DNA from: Pogostemon cablin
Lineage: Eukaryota > Streptophyta > Magnoliopsida > Lamiales > Lamiaceae
Length of the DNA: 64,000 bases
Assembly (NCBI GenBank): GCA_023678885.1
Contig: CM042983.1
Coordinates: 22,364,279-22,428,278, forward strand
Reading direction: 5' to 3'
Part shown: positions 21,545 through 33,432 of the stretch, piece by piece
Layout: each line of letters starts with the position of its first letter
How positions within the stretch are numbered: the stretch's first letter is position 1
Notes under the pieces: generated by a model
The model's input: the letters and a program-made list of their open reading frames with translations, nothing else
Databases searched by the model: none
What the model was told of the DNA's origin: nothing
Program-made: the position numbers and the translations under genes

Positions 21545-22101
21545 TTGAACGGAATTGAAACTGTGAATCTATTAGAAAATTACAGCTCAATCATACAAAG
21601 GAAGCTGCCAGCTAAGTTGAAAGATCCAGGAAGCTTCACTATCTTATGTGAAATTGGAAAGGAGCCGGCACAACGAACCTTGTGCGACCTTGGTGCAAGT
21701 ATCAATTTGATACCATTGTCTATCTTTAAAGGTTTGGTTTGGGGGAGTTAACTCCCACATCGGTGGCTTTACAACTATCAGATAGGTCTATGACCTTTCC
21801 GAAGGGTGTGATTGAAGACGTTCTTGTCAAAGTAGAGAAGCTCGTATTTCCTGTGGACTTTCTTGTGCTTGAGATGGAAGATGACAAGAATAATGTCCCT
21901 CTTATCTTGGGGAGACCTTTCCTTGCTAATGCGGGAGCGATGATTGATGTGCAAAAGGGTGAACTAAGGATGAGAATGGATAAAGAAGATATCTTATTCA
22001 ACCTCGAAAAAGCAATGAAGATGCCGATGGCGACGCAGTGTAACAGCATTGATGTGGTGGAAGAGATTGTTAACGAAGACATGTCTCTGATTTCTCTCTA
22101 A
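21545..22101 (+). pseudogene. Aspartic protease of element D (frameshifted)
   Basis: The first frame (to about 21750) reads PAKLKDPGSFTILCEIG and the active-site region LCDLGASINLIPLSIF, where DLGAS is the Athila/Tat form of the retroviral D-S/T-G motif. A frameshift near 21740 moves the remainder to another frame (21739-22101: ALQLSDRSMTFPKGVIEDVL, PLILGRPFLANAGAMIDVQ). The enzyme would cut the gag-pol polyprotein. Confidence 0.87.
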
Positions 22102-22120
22102 GGATCCTCTTGAGACATGC

Positions 22121-23080
22121 TTGATGGAATCTCTTACTTTTCCTACAACGGAGCTAGATGAACTCTCCAACGAGGTATGTATTGATTTACTTCAAAACTT
22201 GGTTGCTTTGAATGATGATAGGTGTCAATCGGAAAGGACAAAAGTTGAAGAGGTCAAGTGGACTAGGAAGTACTTACCATTGGATAGAGAGATCGCCCCT
22301 CAAGAAGAGAAGAAAGAGGAGTTGAAACCGCTACCGGAACACTTGAAGTATGCCTATCTTGGTGACAATGGGAAATATCCAGTAATTGTATCTTCTTTCC
22401 TTGTTGATGTTCAACTTGAGGAATTGTTAGATGTGCTTAGAAAGTATAAGTCTGTGATTGGTTGGTCTCTTGATGATTTAAAGGGTATTAGTCATTCCTA
22501 TTGCATGCATAGAATAAGATTGTTAGATGAGGCTAAGAGTAGCATTCAAAATCAGCGGAGGGTGAATCCCACTATTCAAGAAGTGATTAGGAAGCAAATC
22601 CTAACGTGGCTAGATGCTGGAATTATTTATCCCATTAGTGATAGTCCCCATGTGAGTCCATTGCATGTAGTGGCTAAAAAGGGGGGCATGACTATTGTGA
22701 AAGCCGAGGATAGAGAGACATTAGCCACTAGGATTCCTACAAGATGGCATGTGTGTACGGATTATAGAAAACTGAATGAAAATACATGCGAAGACCACTT
22801 TTCCCTTCCTTTCATGGATCAAATGCTTGATCGTATTGCAGGGTATGAGTATTATTGTTTCAAGGATGGGTACTCGGGTTATAATGAAATCATGATTGTA
22901 CCCAAGGATCAAGAAAAGACTACTTTTACTTGCCCATATGGAACTTTTGCCTTTAGGAAGATGCCTTTTGGATTGTGTAATGTGCCTGCTACATTCAGCG
23001 TTGCATGATGGCCATATTTGATAGGTTGATAGAAAAGATCATGGAGGTGTTTATGGACGATTTTTTTGTGTTTGGTTCCT
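22121..23080 (+). pseudogene. Reverse transcriptase of element D, N-terminal half
   Basis: The frame contains ELKPLPEHLKYAYLGDN, the fingers motif SPLHVVAKKGGMT, VCTDYRKLNENT, EYYCFKDGYSGYNEI and FAFRKMPFGLCNVPATF, all diagnostic of Athila-type RT. A one-base loss near 22996 shifts the frame; the catalytic FMDD box is readable at 23050-23061. Nineteen bases later the sequence is interrupted by element C, whose target duplication TTCCT occupies 23076-23080. The domain resumes at 36835. Confidence 0.9.
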
Positions 23081-24749
23081 TGTTCTTAGTCGTATTTCTA
23101 GTAAAAATATGTAAGAGTAAGAGACTCTATCATCGAGTAAACGCGTGACCAAGTACAAAATTTATAATAATGTTGTCCCAAGGGAAAGTAAACTTAGGCT
23201 TGTATCTGGATTTTCATTTGATTTGTGCTTTGTAAGGATGATAGATTGATGGTTTGATTGTTTAAGCTACGAATTATTCTAATTAACTAAGAACTTGAAC
23301 TAACAAAGTAAATGATTCAATTAACACACAAATGATAAATGGAATGGAGGTAGAATTCACTTGAGAAGAGAGCAAGGCTAATCATACTCATAGTTAAGAC
23401 TTGAGCTAGATATGCAAAACATTTGATGGTAATTTTCATTAACTTGTGGATTAAAAGCAATCACAATTTTACCCCTAATCCCTATGGCCAAGGCAATTAG
23501 GTTCTCGACTCTTTTACAAGCTTAAATCTTCTATGATTGACCTTAATCTCAATTCCCTTAAGGTACTATGATCATAAGTTGGTTCTTTTCACTAAATCTC
23601 TTAAGTGTCTCAGTATAAATGTTCTAAGCCTAAGGAGGGTATGACTTACCTCCCCATATACTAACATACATGCACAATTCAATATATGATTTAATTAAAC
23701 ATCCACTCACAATATTGGAATGGCCATTCTAATACTCTGAATAGAGAATTTAATCACAAAAATATTGAAATGAAACATGATTGATATATCATAGAAAGAA
23801 ATCTACAAATCAATTCAAATCATTACTCAAGTTCTACATATCTAACTCTTCACCTCAACCATTCATATGATTAGCCCTACTATAGGACTAGCCACTAAAC
23901 ATGGTGTTTAAATCATTACAAAACATACTTTGCTCCATTTGAGCCAAATTGAGAAGAAAATCAACAAATGAAAAATGGAATTGCTTCCCTTGCATGGAGA
24001 ATCCTTCTTCTTCTTCAATTTATCAATTTCTTCACTCCTTTAAGCTTTCCTCTTCTCAAAATGATGTGGAAATGGAGTGGATGAAGTTTTATGGATTGAT
24101 TTTGGAGATCAAATGGTATTTTGATGGATCTAGATGGTAGAAATGGATTATGGATCTAGTGTGTGAGAAAATGTGGTGTTTAGTGTGTGTAACTGATATG
24201 AATCTGATCTCATTTTGTATTCTCGCACCAATTGGGTATTTAAACCTCTTGGGAACCTTCTAGAAGCTTTTGGAATTTTCTGACTTATCACTGAATTTGT
24301 ACACGACTCGACTTGAGCTGCAGAGCTCGACTAGAGTCCTTGCACATTTCTCAGCGTGTTACTATGTGTTGACGGAGCTCGACCCGTGTTTCGCGCATGC
24401 CCTCAGTTATGGACGTGTAGCATTTTCTGATGCCCACACAAGGCCTCCTGTTATAGGCCCATGTGCAGCGCACGACCCGAGCTCGACACTCAGCTCGACT
24501 CGAGCTTTAGAGGTCGACTCGAGCATGGTCGAGTCATGTTCAGCTTCTTCGTTTTAGCTCCCGACTCTATTTTGCTCCATTTCTTAACCTGTTTTACATA
24601 TATTTAAGCTCATTTACACAATTCTATCAATTTATACCACATTTCTCAAAATAATAGTAACTCCACCAAAAGTAACACAAATACAGATAAAAATATTCAA
24701 AAATACACAAATAACAACACTAAAATCTAGGTGAAAATGACAACGATCA
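23081..24749 (-). repeat. 3' LTR of element C (1,669 bp)
   Basis: Direct copy of 35197-36834. It holds a palindrome cluster built on CTCGACTCGAG at about 24300-24540 and, downstream in its own direction, a TATA-like TTTAAATACC (minus strand, about 24235-24246). It is 31 bp longer than its partner; the extra bases fall inside the palindrome cluster, at about 24487-24520. The 63-codon open frame at 23949-24140 is conserved in both LTRs but matches nothing known. Confidence 0.92.
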
Positions 24750-24763
24750 ACCCCCAAACTTAA
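24750..24763 (-). other. Polypurine tract of element C
   Basis: On the minus strand TTAAGTTTGGGGGT directly precedes the 3' LTR start TGATCGTTG. Similar strings also occur at about 31890-31905 and 32040-32056. Confidence 0.75.
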
Positions 24764-25631
24764 GGTATTGTTCGTCCTCAAACAATGAAAAATGATAAAC
24801 AAGAGGAGTAATTTTTATCTAGAAAAACATCTAACAAAAATAAACCACAATACATCATAAGTAATAAATGCTACAAAATCATATTAAATATTCCTACATC
24901 ATCAAACTTATAATATGAAAGATTAACAATTTCAATCTTAAGAATGACAATAGAGTACTCAAATCCTTTTCAATCCAAGCCTCTTATAGATTGTATTTTT
25001 CACTCAACACTCTTTATGGTAGGGTTTTTATCATCACTCATCAACCGGTTAAAATTGACTCACCATAGGCTTGCTCATGGACTATGTTCACAAGCCACTC
25101 TAGTTTCAATAAGTGATCAAAAAGGTCTTTATCTTAAGATGTAATGTTTAATCTCTTTGGTAGGGCAGAAAACTTTGGATAATAGTGACTATTCAAGTGT
25201 AAGCAATTGAAGAGATGATTCCTTTCTTCAACTTCTTCACTTTCAAGCTTCCTTTAATTTCTTCTTTAATCAAAAGCACTAATCGTTATCATTCCTTGGA
25301 TTTCTCGAGCTTCTTTTGATTTGCATGCTTCCTTCTTTCAACTTTTGAACTTCATGAGCACATTTTTATTGATTTGCTCCTTTTTCTTGTTTTTAGGTCG
25401 CATGTACATTTTGTTTAGCTCTTTTGCATCCTTTTCTTATTTGTTGACCCTTTCCTTTCTTTTCTAGCACAATTCTCATATCGAACATTGTAAACCACCA
25501 TCTCCTCAAGCACCCACACTTAGGTTATATATATAAGGCTCAAAAGGGTTTTGAAGGCTTGTATTGTGCCTTAATCACAAAGAAAAAGGCTTATAGGCTC
25601 AAAGTGGTTTACTAGGGATAATGTTTTTGGT
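24764..25631 (-). other. Non-coding 3' region of element C
   Basis: No gene is seen. TC-rich and AT-rich sequence between the polypurine tract and the truncated end of copia B. Its position suggests the 3' untranslated region of C. Confidence 0.5.
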
Positions 25632-27650
25632 AACATGTTTCCTCATAATCGAACCATTTCTTTCTGAGTACACCCTTTCGCAATAAACTTTGCTTTCAAG
25701 GTTTTCACCTTACCGTATGATCCTCTTTTATTTCCTATGACCACTTCCAATGGCTTTTACACTATTTAGTGGTCTTTTAAGTTCCCAGACTTAATTTGGA
25801 ATCCGTAGATTCTATTTCAATATTCATTGCAACTTACTAAGATTCCGCATTTTAATCTTGTAGTGCAACGTCGTATCCCTGGGATAATACCATGTTTACT
25901 AGGGATCAAGTCTGACGACTTTCCCAAAATATGTATCTCACGGGTTGTCGAATAACCCTCCCACTGCGATAAGACACAACATGTAATTGTGTATCAGACG
26001 TGACATGCGTTGCAGTTTACCTTGTGGTATATCCTCTTGTACACTTGATACTTGTACTTTGTGTTTTCTTCTCACTACCTTTAGAACAACTCATACATGG
26101 GTTTGTGATTTATTACATAGTCCTTTTCCAAAAAATCCAGTGTTTGTGTTGGCAATCACCCTTTGATCTTTTGAACAAAATAAATCACTCTTCATTTTTC
26201 TAGGATATCCCACAAACAGACAAAATATTTTACGAATTACTGTATCTAGGGCATATCCATAAAATGAATTTAATTATTCCAAATAATTCATCATCTATCT
26301 AATCATAACCATAAGAGCCTTATTCCTTCTATCCACCACACCATTCAGTTGGGGCATGCCTGGTGTAGTCAATTTGAGATTTAATCTCAACTTCTGATCA
26401 ATAGCTCCTAACTATCTCAAGAGGTATTCACCATCATGATTAAATCGTAATGACTTAATATATTTTCCATGACGCTTCACTGTACCAGTCTTGCAATTCT
26501 TGAATTAATCAAAGAACTTAGACATGCAGTGCATCAAAAAAATATATATTGGTATCTAGAATAATCTTCGAATATCTTTGGTATCTTGAATCAGAATGAA
26601 CTAATTCCAACATATATATCTTTGGCTCTACACCCCACAGCCTTGAAAAGGCAGTTAATCATTTTTACTTCCAAGCAAGACTCGCAAATCTGATAGTTTC
26701 CACTTCAGATAAACCTTACGGTCTATCGGCTATCAACTTTTGAATCCTACTCAAGTAAAATGAACTAATCTTAGACGCCAAATGTATGTTTAGTTCATCT
26801 TTGAAGGTTTCTTCCTCTTACTAATATTAGAAGATGCATTATTAATTACTATTTGTTGCATCTGTGGGATGTACATGATTCAAGAGTATACACATTATCC
26901 ACCAACGTACTATTACAGATTATAGCCCCATTCCTCATCACTATGACCTTGTCATTTAAATGAAATGAAGTATCCATCTGATAAAGCATAGAAACCGAAA
27001 TCAAATTCTTTCTATGAAATGTACGTAAAGACAATTTCTCATAATCAATCGTTTATTCTTATCATGAGATAAATAAACAACTCCCACTGCAATAGTCACT
27101 ACTTTTGTAGTTTTACCCATGTCATAACAATCTTATTCTTACGTAGTGATAAACATTTAGTGATTCCAGTATCTACACAGTTCGTGTCAGTAGATGTCAT
27201 CACTAATCATGTTTAAACCACTAGTAAATAAGATATTAAACTTGTTCACATCATGATGAAAATGGCTTTCCTTTACCACATGTTTTGTCAGAAGTTTCCC
27301 ACCATTTACATCCTCTTGTAATTCAGGTGGAACTCACTCAAAACATCTAGACAATTATGGAGAATAAAATTGACTTAGGTTTCCCTTTCAACTTCTATTC
27401 CATATATTTCCAATTCATTCATCAAATTCTATCATGACCAATCACCTTTCAAATTACTCAAGTATCTGAAGAGTTACATAAGATCATCATATTTCTATGA
27501 ACCTCTCATCTTTTCACTAGAGACTTTAGAAAAATATCATGAGACGTCCTTTGTGAGAATACACTTGTATTTTCTTAAGCAGTAAAATTCAAAACCAAGA
27601 TTCTTTTCAAATCATCTAATTTGGACGAGTAAATATAATTTCTTTTAGTT
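25632..27650 (-). pseudogene. Decayed copia gag-pol remnant of element B
   Basis: The protease/pre-integrase region survives at 26849-27034 (RKNLISVSMLYQMD, NSTLVDNVYTLESC). Integrase remains at about 26130-26340, where GYALDTVI runs straight into CLFVGYPRKMK, the same missing segment as in element A. The sequence reaches the start of RT (about 25640-25700, corresponding to A 4820-4850) and then breaks off. Stops and frameshifts are frequent. No protein expected. Confidence 0.82.
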
Positions 27651-27719
27651 AACAACTAGTGAAATAAAACCATTTGAAATTCAGAGAATCACAAATTAAT
27701 TTACCGATCAAAACTTCGA

Positions 27720-28350
27720 ATTTTATCCTTTTATATTGATTCTCTCAAAACAATATAAAAATAAAATTCACCGACATCTCAAGCACCGTGAGTCTGCAAG
27801 CCACGTTAGTGTGGACATTTACAAACCCGAACATTTATAAGAGAAGGTTTTACCCATTAATTTCATTTGTCAACCTAACTTTATGACAAAATAATTAATA
27901 GTCGGTTCCTCTTTAGCAATGCAAATAATAGCAGTGACTCCGTTGGGGAGGATACTAATTATTTATATCTAAGTGTGCACCATTATTTGATTCCAAGTCC
28001 GCTGCCCAAGCTTATGTGCCTTACTGTTGGAGAAGTACACATGCGCTCAGATAACTTTCTACAACCATCAATTATATAAGTTTGTACTAGTGAACCGCAT
28101 ATAAGCTCATCCGTTAGGGAGGAAGGCACTATAGCCAACGCACAAGTCCATATGGATCACATTACAAATAATAATTATTTAAAGAAATTTGTACCAGTGA
28201 TCCGTGAATAAACTCATCCGTTAGGGAGGAAGGCTCTATTGCCAACGCGCAAGTTTACTCACATCACTTACAAACCAATAATGGAGGCTATGGGAATTAA
28301 TTACCAATCCTCTCTCCCACTTAGTTATTTAACACCGAGGGTTTTTAACA
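27720..28350 (-). other. Conserved non-coding block of the A/B copia family (copy in B)
   Basis: Reverse complement of about 2590-3240. It includes the duplicated GCGTTGGC...CTTCCTCCCTAACGGATGAG unit (here near 28090-28260) and the AGTATCCTCCCCAACGGAGT stretch. Conservation is higher than in the neighbouring coding remnants by eye. Confidence 0.6.
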
Positions 28351-30053
28351 TGCATATAATATTCCTGAATAAAATATACAACTTAGCATGCTTCTATTTC
28401 AATTAATTTAAATAAATAAATCACATAGAACATGCCTTTCATATATAACAATTAATTGTCAAGTAAAATAATTAAATCAATTATATATATCAATTAATTG
28501 CATAATAAATAGTGGATTAATTAAATAGGCCCAAAAGTAACAAATAAGCACAAAATGAGCAGCAGACTAAATAAATAATCAAGCCCATTGTCCATGGCCC
28601 ATATACTCAGCCCAAAACAAATAAATCCACCAAGCCCATATATCCAGCAATTAATAATAAGCCCAACAGCCCATTAGCATCTTAATTAAAATTGGGCCCA
28701 ACAGCCCAAAACCAAATTAAAAAAGAATAAGGCCCAGGGGCAGCCCAAATACAATGATGTTGCCCTAACAACATCCGCCTTCATCCGTCCCTGCCAGCCG
28801 ATCAAACACCACCAATGAATTGCTACCGGCGCCCTCGTTCGCCGGCCGTGCATGATCTCCCAGCAGCGCCCATCAGCCACGACATCGCCATCGAAATCAA
28901 GCTGGCGACCATCCTTACCGGCGGCCATGAATGCCAACGACGCACACGATGCCAATCAACAGCCTCCGAAAACCAAGCCTGGAAGTCGAACAGCGGCGCC
29001 ACTGCAGCATACTGCCAGCACAACCAACTGGGATCAGCCGCACCTGCTCCGTTCGAGGGTCCGTCGTCACTCCGCGTCGTCGCGATTCGTCCTTCTGCTT
29101 TAGCCCACCGGAACGGTGCCAACAGTCCGCATCGCGCGCAACGCCTGGCAGCCAGGCACCGCTACTGCCGTGACCATGCACACAGATGCGCAGCCATTAG
29201 ACGTCACCAGATCTACTCCGATCTACTCCCCGCCGTGTAGCTCCCAGCCGGTAAGAGTCACAATCGCTGTAAAATTGCAGCAGATCGTGTTCATTGAGTC
29301 ATCTCCAACGCTCATCTTTGACAATCTGCCCGGAACATTGTTTCCTCAGTCTGCCACCACCCGTCCGCCCGCCTGCTCAGACTCGGCCAAGATTCGATGC
29401 CGTTGATCTCGGCAAAAGCACCATCAGCCCATCGAGATTTGAACCGCCCAGATTCATCGCCATCGCCATCCAGCCGAGCGACGGCAGTCCAGAAACGCGC
29501 TCCACCACTGCCCAAAACAATGCTACACCGACCACTGCCCTCACCGCTGCCGCCGACAGTCGGTGAGTCTCCATGTCACGCCGACGCATCGCCTAGACTC
29601 TCCTCACCGTGAAGTCATTGCTGCCGCGTCGATTTCAAATCACCACTTGCCACCGTCAGTCGAAGCCTCATGCCTTTCCAGTGCTGCCATGACAGATCTG
29701 GTCTGGCCGAAGCCACCAGTCATCGATTGTCGGCGCCAGTCAGACGTCGCCGCCTAGTCAGATGTCCACGCGCCGCTGGGATGTACACCCATCGAGCAGG
29801 GTGTGCGTGTGTGAAGTGGAAAATAGACAGACTTCTTGGTGTATGTAATATGTGTGTACAGTGTATACAGTCAACAATAAACACACCATTCACATGAATT
29901 AAGGACACATATCAAAACCTAAACACACAGCCTAATTCTTGATAAGGAACACACGAATGGCTTAATTAACATGTGATTAAAGCCAGATTAAAATAATTAA
30001 TCAAATAATCACAAAAACTCATCCTTACTAATCACGTTTCACCAAGAAACCTG
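28351..30053 (-). other. Leader of element B with a GC-rich block (about 28770-29790)
   Basis: In the position where A has tandem repeats, B has about 1 kb of GC-rich sequence with no match in A. Many overlapping open frames (28686-28955 and 28823-29122 on minus; several on plus) are expected by chance at such base composition. None shows a gag, zinc-knuckle or other domain that I know. The block could be a family-specific leader or captured host DNA. The flanks (28351-28770, 29790-30053) are AT-rich. Confidence 0.5.
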
Positions 30054-30065
30054 GTTCTGATACCA
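30054..30065 (-). other. Primer binding site of element B
   Basis: On the minus strand TGGTATCAGAAC, two bases after the LTR end, with one change from the tRNA-iMet complement seen in A. Confidence 0.85.
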
Positions 30066-30067
30066 AT

Positions 30068-31267
30068 TATTGGCAATTAGATCGTGTGGTTCAAACGTGA
30101 TCGTTAGGATTTCAGGCAAACAATCAGCGGAAGCAATTAAAATAGGTTTACCGTACTTCTGGGTTGATGTAGAGGATGAATCGCTGCAGAGAACTACCTC
30201 TGATCTTCTACTGTATGTCCCAAGTGTGATCCTGCTGTTGTGTGGGCAACAGTCTGCAGGATCTCTCAATCTGGTTCTTTCCATTCTCACGTCAAAAGAG
30301 GCGCAGGAAATCTTAGGGTTCCAAGAGGCTGAGTTCACTTATATACTGGACTACAGTAGGGATCAGGAGGAGAATTGGAGTTGGGCCTCCATTGGATTAA
30401 ATATCCAAGCTTAGCCCAAAGCTTATATTTAATCCAATAATAATAATAAAGTCCACTAAATTATTATTACTGCACTACCCACTCCAACCCAAAATTACGT
30501 TTTGGGCTCCTTCTTATTATGAGCCCGAAGTCTCCCCATGTTTAAGATATACAATGCCCATTAATTAATTAAGTTACTAACAACTCAAATTAATTAATAT
30601 CTTATCCGAGAGTAGTACCACTCAACCTTATTATCATGCCGGAAATTAATCCACTTGCAAGATTTACATGATAAACCTTATGAGCTCCTCAAGGGGACAT
30701 CATCAACCTATGTCGGACATGGATTCCTTCTACAATCAACAGCACACCATAGATACAGCACTATTTTCCAACTCACCGAGTTTATTGATTTAATACTTAT
30801 AAATCTCACCCATTGATGAATCAAAGAAATACATACTGCCCTACGTGTCGAGGTTATTGTATAGGAATTAAGCGCACGAACTTCCAAAATAACAGAGATC
30901 AAGTTCTACTATATAGTCAGTATAAGACGAACGATCTCAGGCAATCCTACTTAATATGCACAAAGCATACTAATGTGATTTTATAGTCAAGACAAACTAA
31001 TACAAAATCACACTACAACCATACCGACAGAGAGTCCCCGTCTATCTCGGTTGTGAGCATCTGTTTATACTTTATAAGAAAACCGATAATATGATCTTTC
31101 GCGTGTTGTCGCACAACATATTATCCATAGTATAAAGTAAATGGACTATTGCATTATACATATAAAATAAATTATAAGATGCAATCATTTGATCATATGA
31201 TTCTCATTTCAAATATTGTTATAAAAATGTTCATACTAAAGCTAGACTTTTAGTATACAACTCAACA
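30068..31267 (-). repeat. 5' LTR of element B (1,200 bp)
   Basis: On the minus strand it starts TGTTGAGTTGTATAC and ends TTGCCAATA. It aligns along its length with the LTR of A (6172-7560), including GTGCGACAACACGCG and GATGATGTCCCCTTGAGG, with frequent substitutions and small indels. A TATA-like AGTATATAAG lies near 30338-30347. Confidence 0.88.
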
Positions 31268-32638
31268 GAAATGGACGGATTAAAGTGAGGAATAGACACC
31301 ACACTAACCAATTCACATTAGTTTTGAAGGATTGAGAAGGATTTCGGAGGCTGTACGGATGAACTGGGCATGATGCGAGCTTCGAGTTTGATGTATGGTT
31401 CTGCAGAAATGAGCCTGAAATCGCGTTTTTATTCTGACTTTTGCGATCTGCTCGACTCGAGCTATGTAGCTCGATTCGAGTTCCTTACTGGACTCGAGTC
31501 GAGTTCTGAACTCAGCCTCCGACTGGGCGTGCTGCTGCTTCTGATGTCGGAGCTCGGCCTCGTGTACAGGCTCGAGTCCTGAACATGGGTCGAGCTTTGT
31601 ACCCTGTTTTTGTATTTTTTTTGAACTTCGAACCCTATTTTTCCATGCTTGTTTGCTTCCGATACAACTTATATAAGTTTAAAAACTCATCAAAATCAAT
31701 TATTTCCACATCTATGACCAATTAATGGACTAGCATGCACTTAGACACCACCAAACAAATCAAAACGAACCAAACTCTTTTGAAAAAATTTAAAATTGAC
31801 CCAATTTTACACAAGACAATCAAGATAACCACTCTATCAACATGATCCATCAAGCATACACAAGTGGTAAGGCACACCACACACTATCCCTCCAAACTTA
31901 AATCAAAACAAGTTGAGAATTAAGTTTAAAAAAAAAAGTGGTGACTCTTACCCTTATAGTTTCCACCATTGATCATTATAAAATTACCTTGTGATTGCAT
32001 ATGTGAATTCCAACATTCAAGTATGGCCACCACACACTCTCCCCCCAAACTTAAATTAACACAAGTGTTAAATTTAAGTTTGTAAAGAGTGGTGCGACAT
32101 ACATCTTCATTCCAAATCTAGCACATCTCGTCCCCTCCATATGTATTTTTCTCCATTGAGCACAATCCTCCTACATACCAAACTTAAAAGAAAAACAAAA
32201 CTAAACAAGAAAACTTACCAAAATGGGTTGCCTCCCATCAAGCGCTCGATTTAACGTCGTCGAGCTAGATGCATTTAAGCTCTTAACAATCGGAGAAATC
32301 AAAGACCCCATCGGGCCTCATCTTCACTTTAAACATTTCCTTAGCAACCTTCTTATCCATACTTCTTGCTCCTCTAACACTTGAACTCACTTCATTGTCT
32401 CTTTTTCTCACGTTTTCAAAGCCTGGAGGCCCTCAATCTTTCAATCAACTTGTTGATTTCCCACAAGCTTGTTCCTTTTTGAAGAAAAATTTCCTGCAAA
32501 TTCAAGTAAAAAATTAGTTAAATCTTCATCTTTCAAAATTTCACTTACCACTCGATCTCGATCATCCAGAGGTTTAATGGGTGGCTTCAAATGAAGATCT
32601 CCTCCTTTCAAATTCTTGCTTGATAACACCAATTCTTT
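31268..32638 (-). other. Non-coding part of element C between protease and copia B
   Basis: 32441-32632 continues the protease reading frame region (KPPIKPLDDRD). Further left are GTTGCCTCCCATCAAGCGCT (about 32229-32248), two polypurine-like strings on the minus strand (TTAAGTTTGGGGGGAG near 32040, TTAAGTTTGGAGGG near 31893), and a palindrome cluster at about 31449-31590 (CTCGACTCGAGC, GACTCGAGTCGAGTTC). The cluster resembles that of the C LTR, so 31268-31890 may be part of another LTR; I cannot settle this. Confidence 0.5.
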
Positions 32639-33427
32639 TTAATTTGATTGGAGTATGAGTTCCTTCTTATCCATGTTAAATTTTGCTCTTCCGGTTGCCA
32701 AAAATGGTCTTCCAAAAATCAATGGGATCAAATGATCCGCTTGCTTCTCAACTATCAAAAAATCCACCGGAAAGACAAACTCCTCTATTTTCATAAGCAT
32801 ATCCTCCACAACTCCATGGGGCTTTATCATTGAACCATCCATTATTCCAATTTCCACATCCGTTTCCTTTAACCTCCCAATGCCAAGTTTTTCAAAAATT
32901 TCCAAAGGCATCATATTAATGCTTGAACCAAGATCACATATAGCATTAAAATATTTCTCATTTCTAATTTTACAAGTAAGAACGAATTTACCGGGGTCTT
33001 CAACCTTTGATGAAGCTTCAACATTGACAATGTCATGATCTTGTTTCAACATCACCTCTTCATCATAATTACTTTCATCATCCAACAAAGACAAGAATTC
33101 ACCAATTATCTTCTCATCATCAAAAGACAAATCTTTATCAATGGAAACTTCCTCTTCCACTTTTAACACGATTTCATCACAAACTACTTCTTCAACCTTT
33201 GAAATGATATTTGTTGTTTCCACCAACCACCCTTTCTCCACCTTACTTTCCATGTTGCACACGGTAACATACAAATATTGCTCCTTAGGATTAGTGATGG
33301 TGGTAGAAGAAAACTTACCTTTATGATGTATTTCACTTTGCTCGGTTGTCATTTGACTCATTTGTGTCTCCAAAGCTTTGAATCTATTATCATTCAACTC
33401 TTTCTCTTGCTTCATGAAATCAAACAT
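32639..33427 (-). pseudogene. Gag-protease linker and aspartic protease of element C
   Basis: One open frame of 262 codons begins MFDFMKQEKELNDNRF at 33427, has an acidic linker (DEIVLKVEEEVSIDKDL), then the protease: KVEDPGKFVLTCKIRN, active site AICDLGSSINMMPLEIF, and PLIFGRPFLATGRAKFNM. DLGSS corresponds to the D-S/T-G catalytic motif. The domain itself is uninterrupted, unlike gag upstream. It stops before RT, and no RT follows in C. I call it a pseudogene because the gag-pol context is broken. Confidence 0.82.
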
Positions 33428-33432
33428 CTTGG

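Larger units (their letters stand above)
25632..31267 (-). mobile_element. Copia element B (relative of A), nested in C, 3' end missing
   Basis: Read leftward: 5' LTR (31267 to 30068), primer site, GC-rich leader, the conserved non-coding block shared with A, then decayed protease, integrase and the start of RT. Similarity to A stops at about 25632 (A position about 4850), so most of RT, RNase H, the purine tract and the 3' LTR are lost, and the target duplication cannot be tested. B differs from A clearly along the LTR but shares its integrase deletion. Confidence 0.88.

Noticed and set aside
23949..24140. 63-codon gene, repeated at 36065-36256
   Set aside because: Both copies lie at the same place in the two LTRs of C; conservation follows from LTR duplication.
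28686..29612. Host genes in the GC-rich block (many overlapping frames)
   Set aside because: Frames overlap on both strands and in several phases, as expected by chance in GC-rich DNA, and show no domain.
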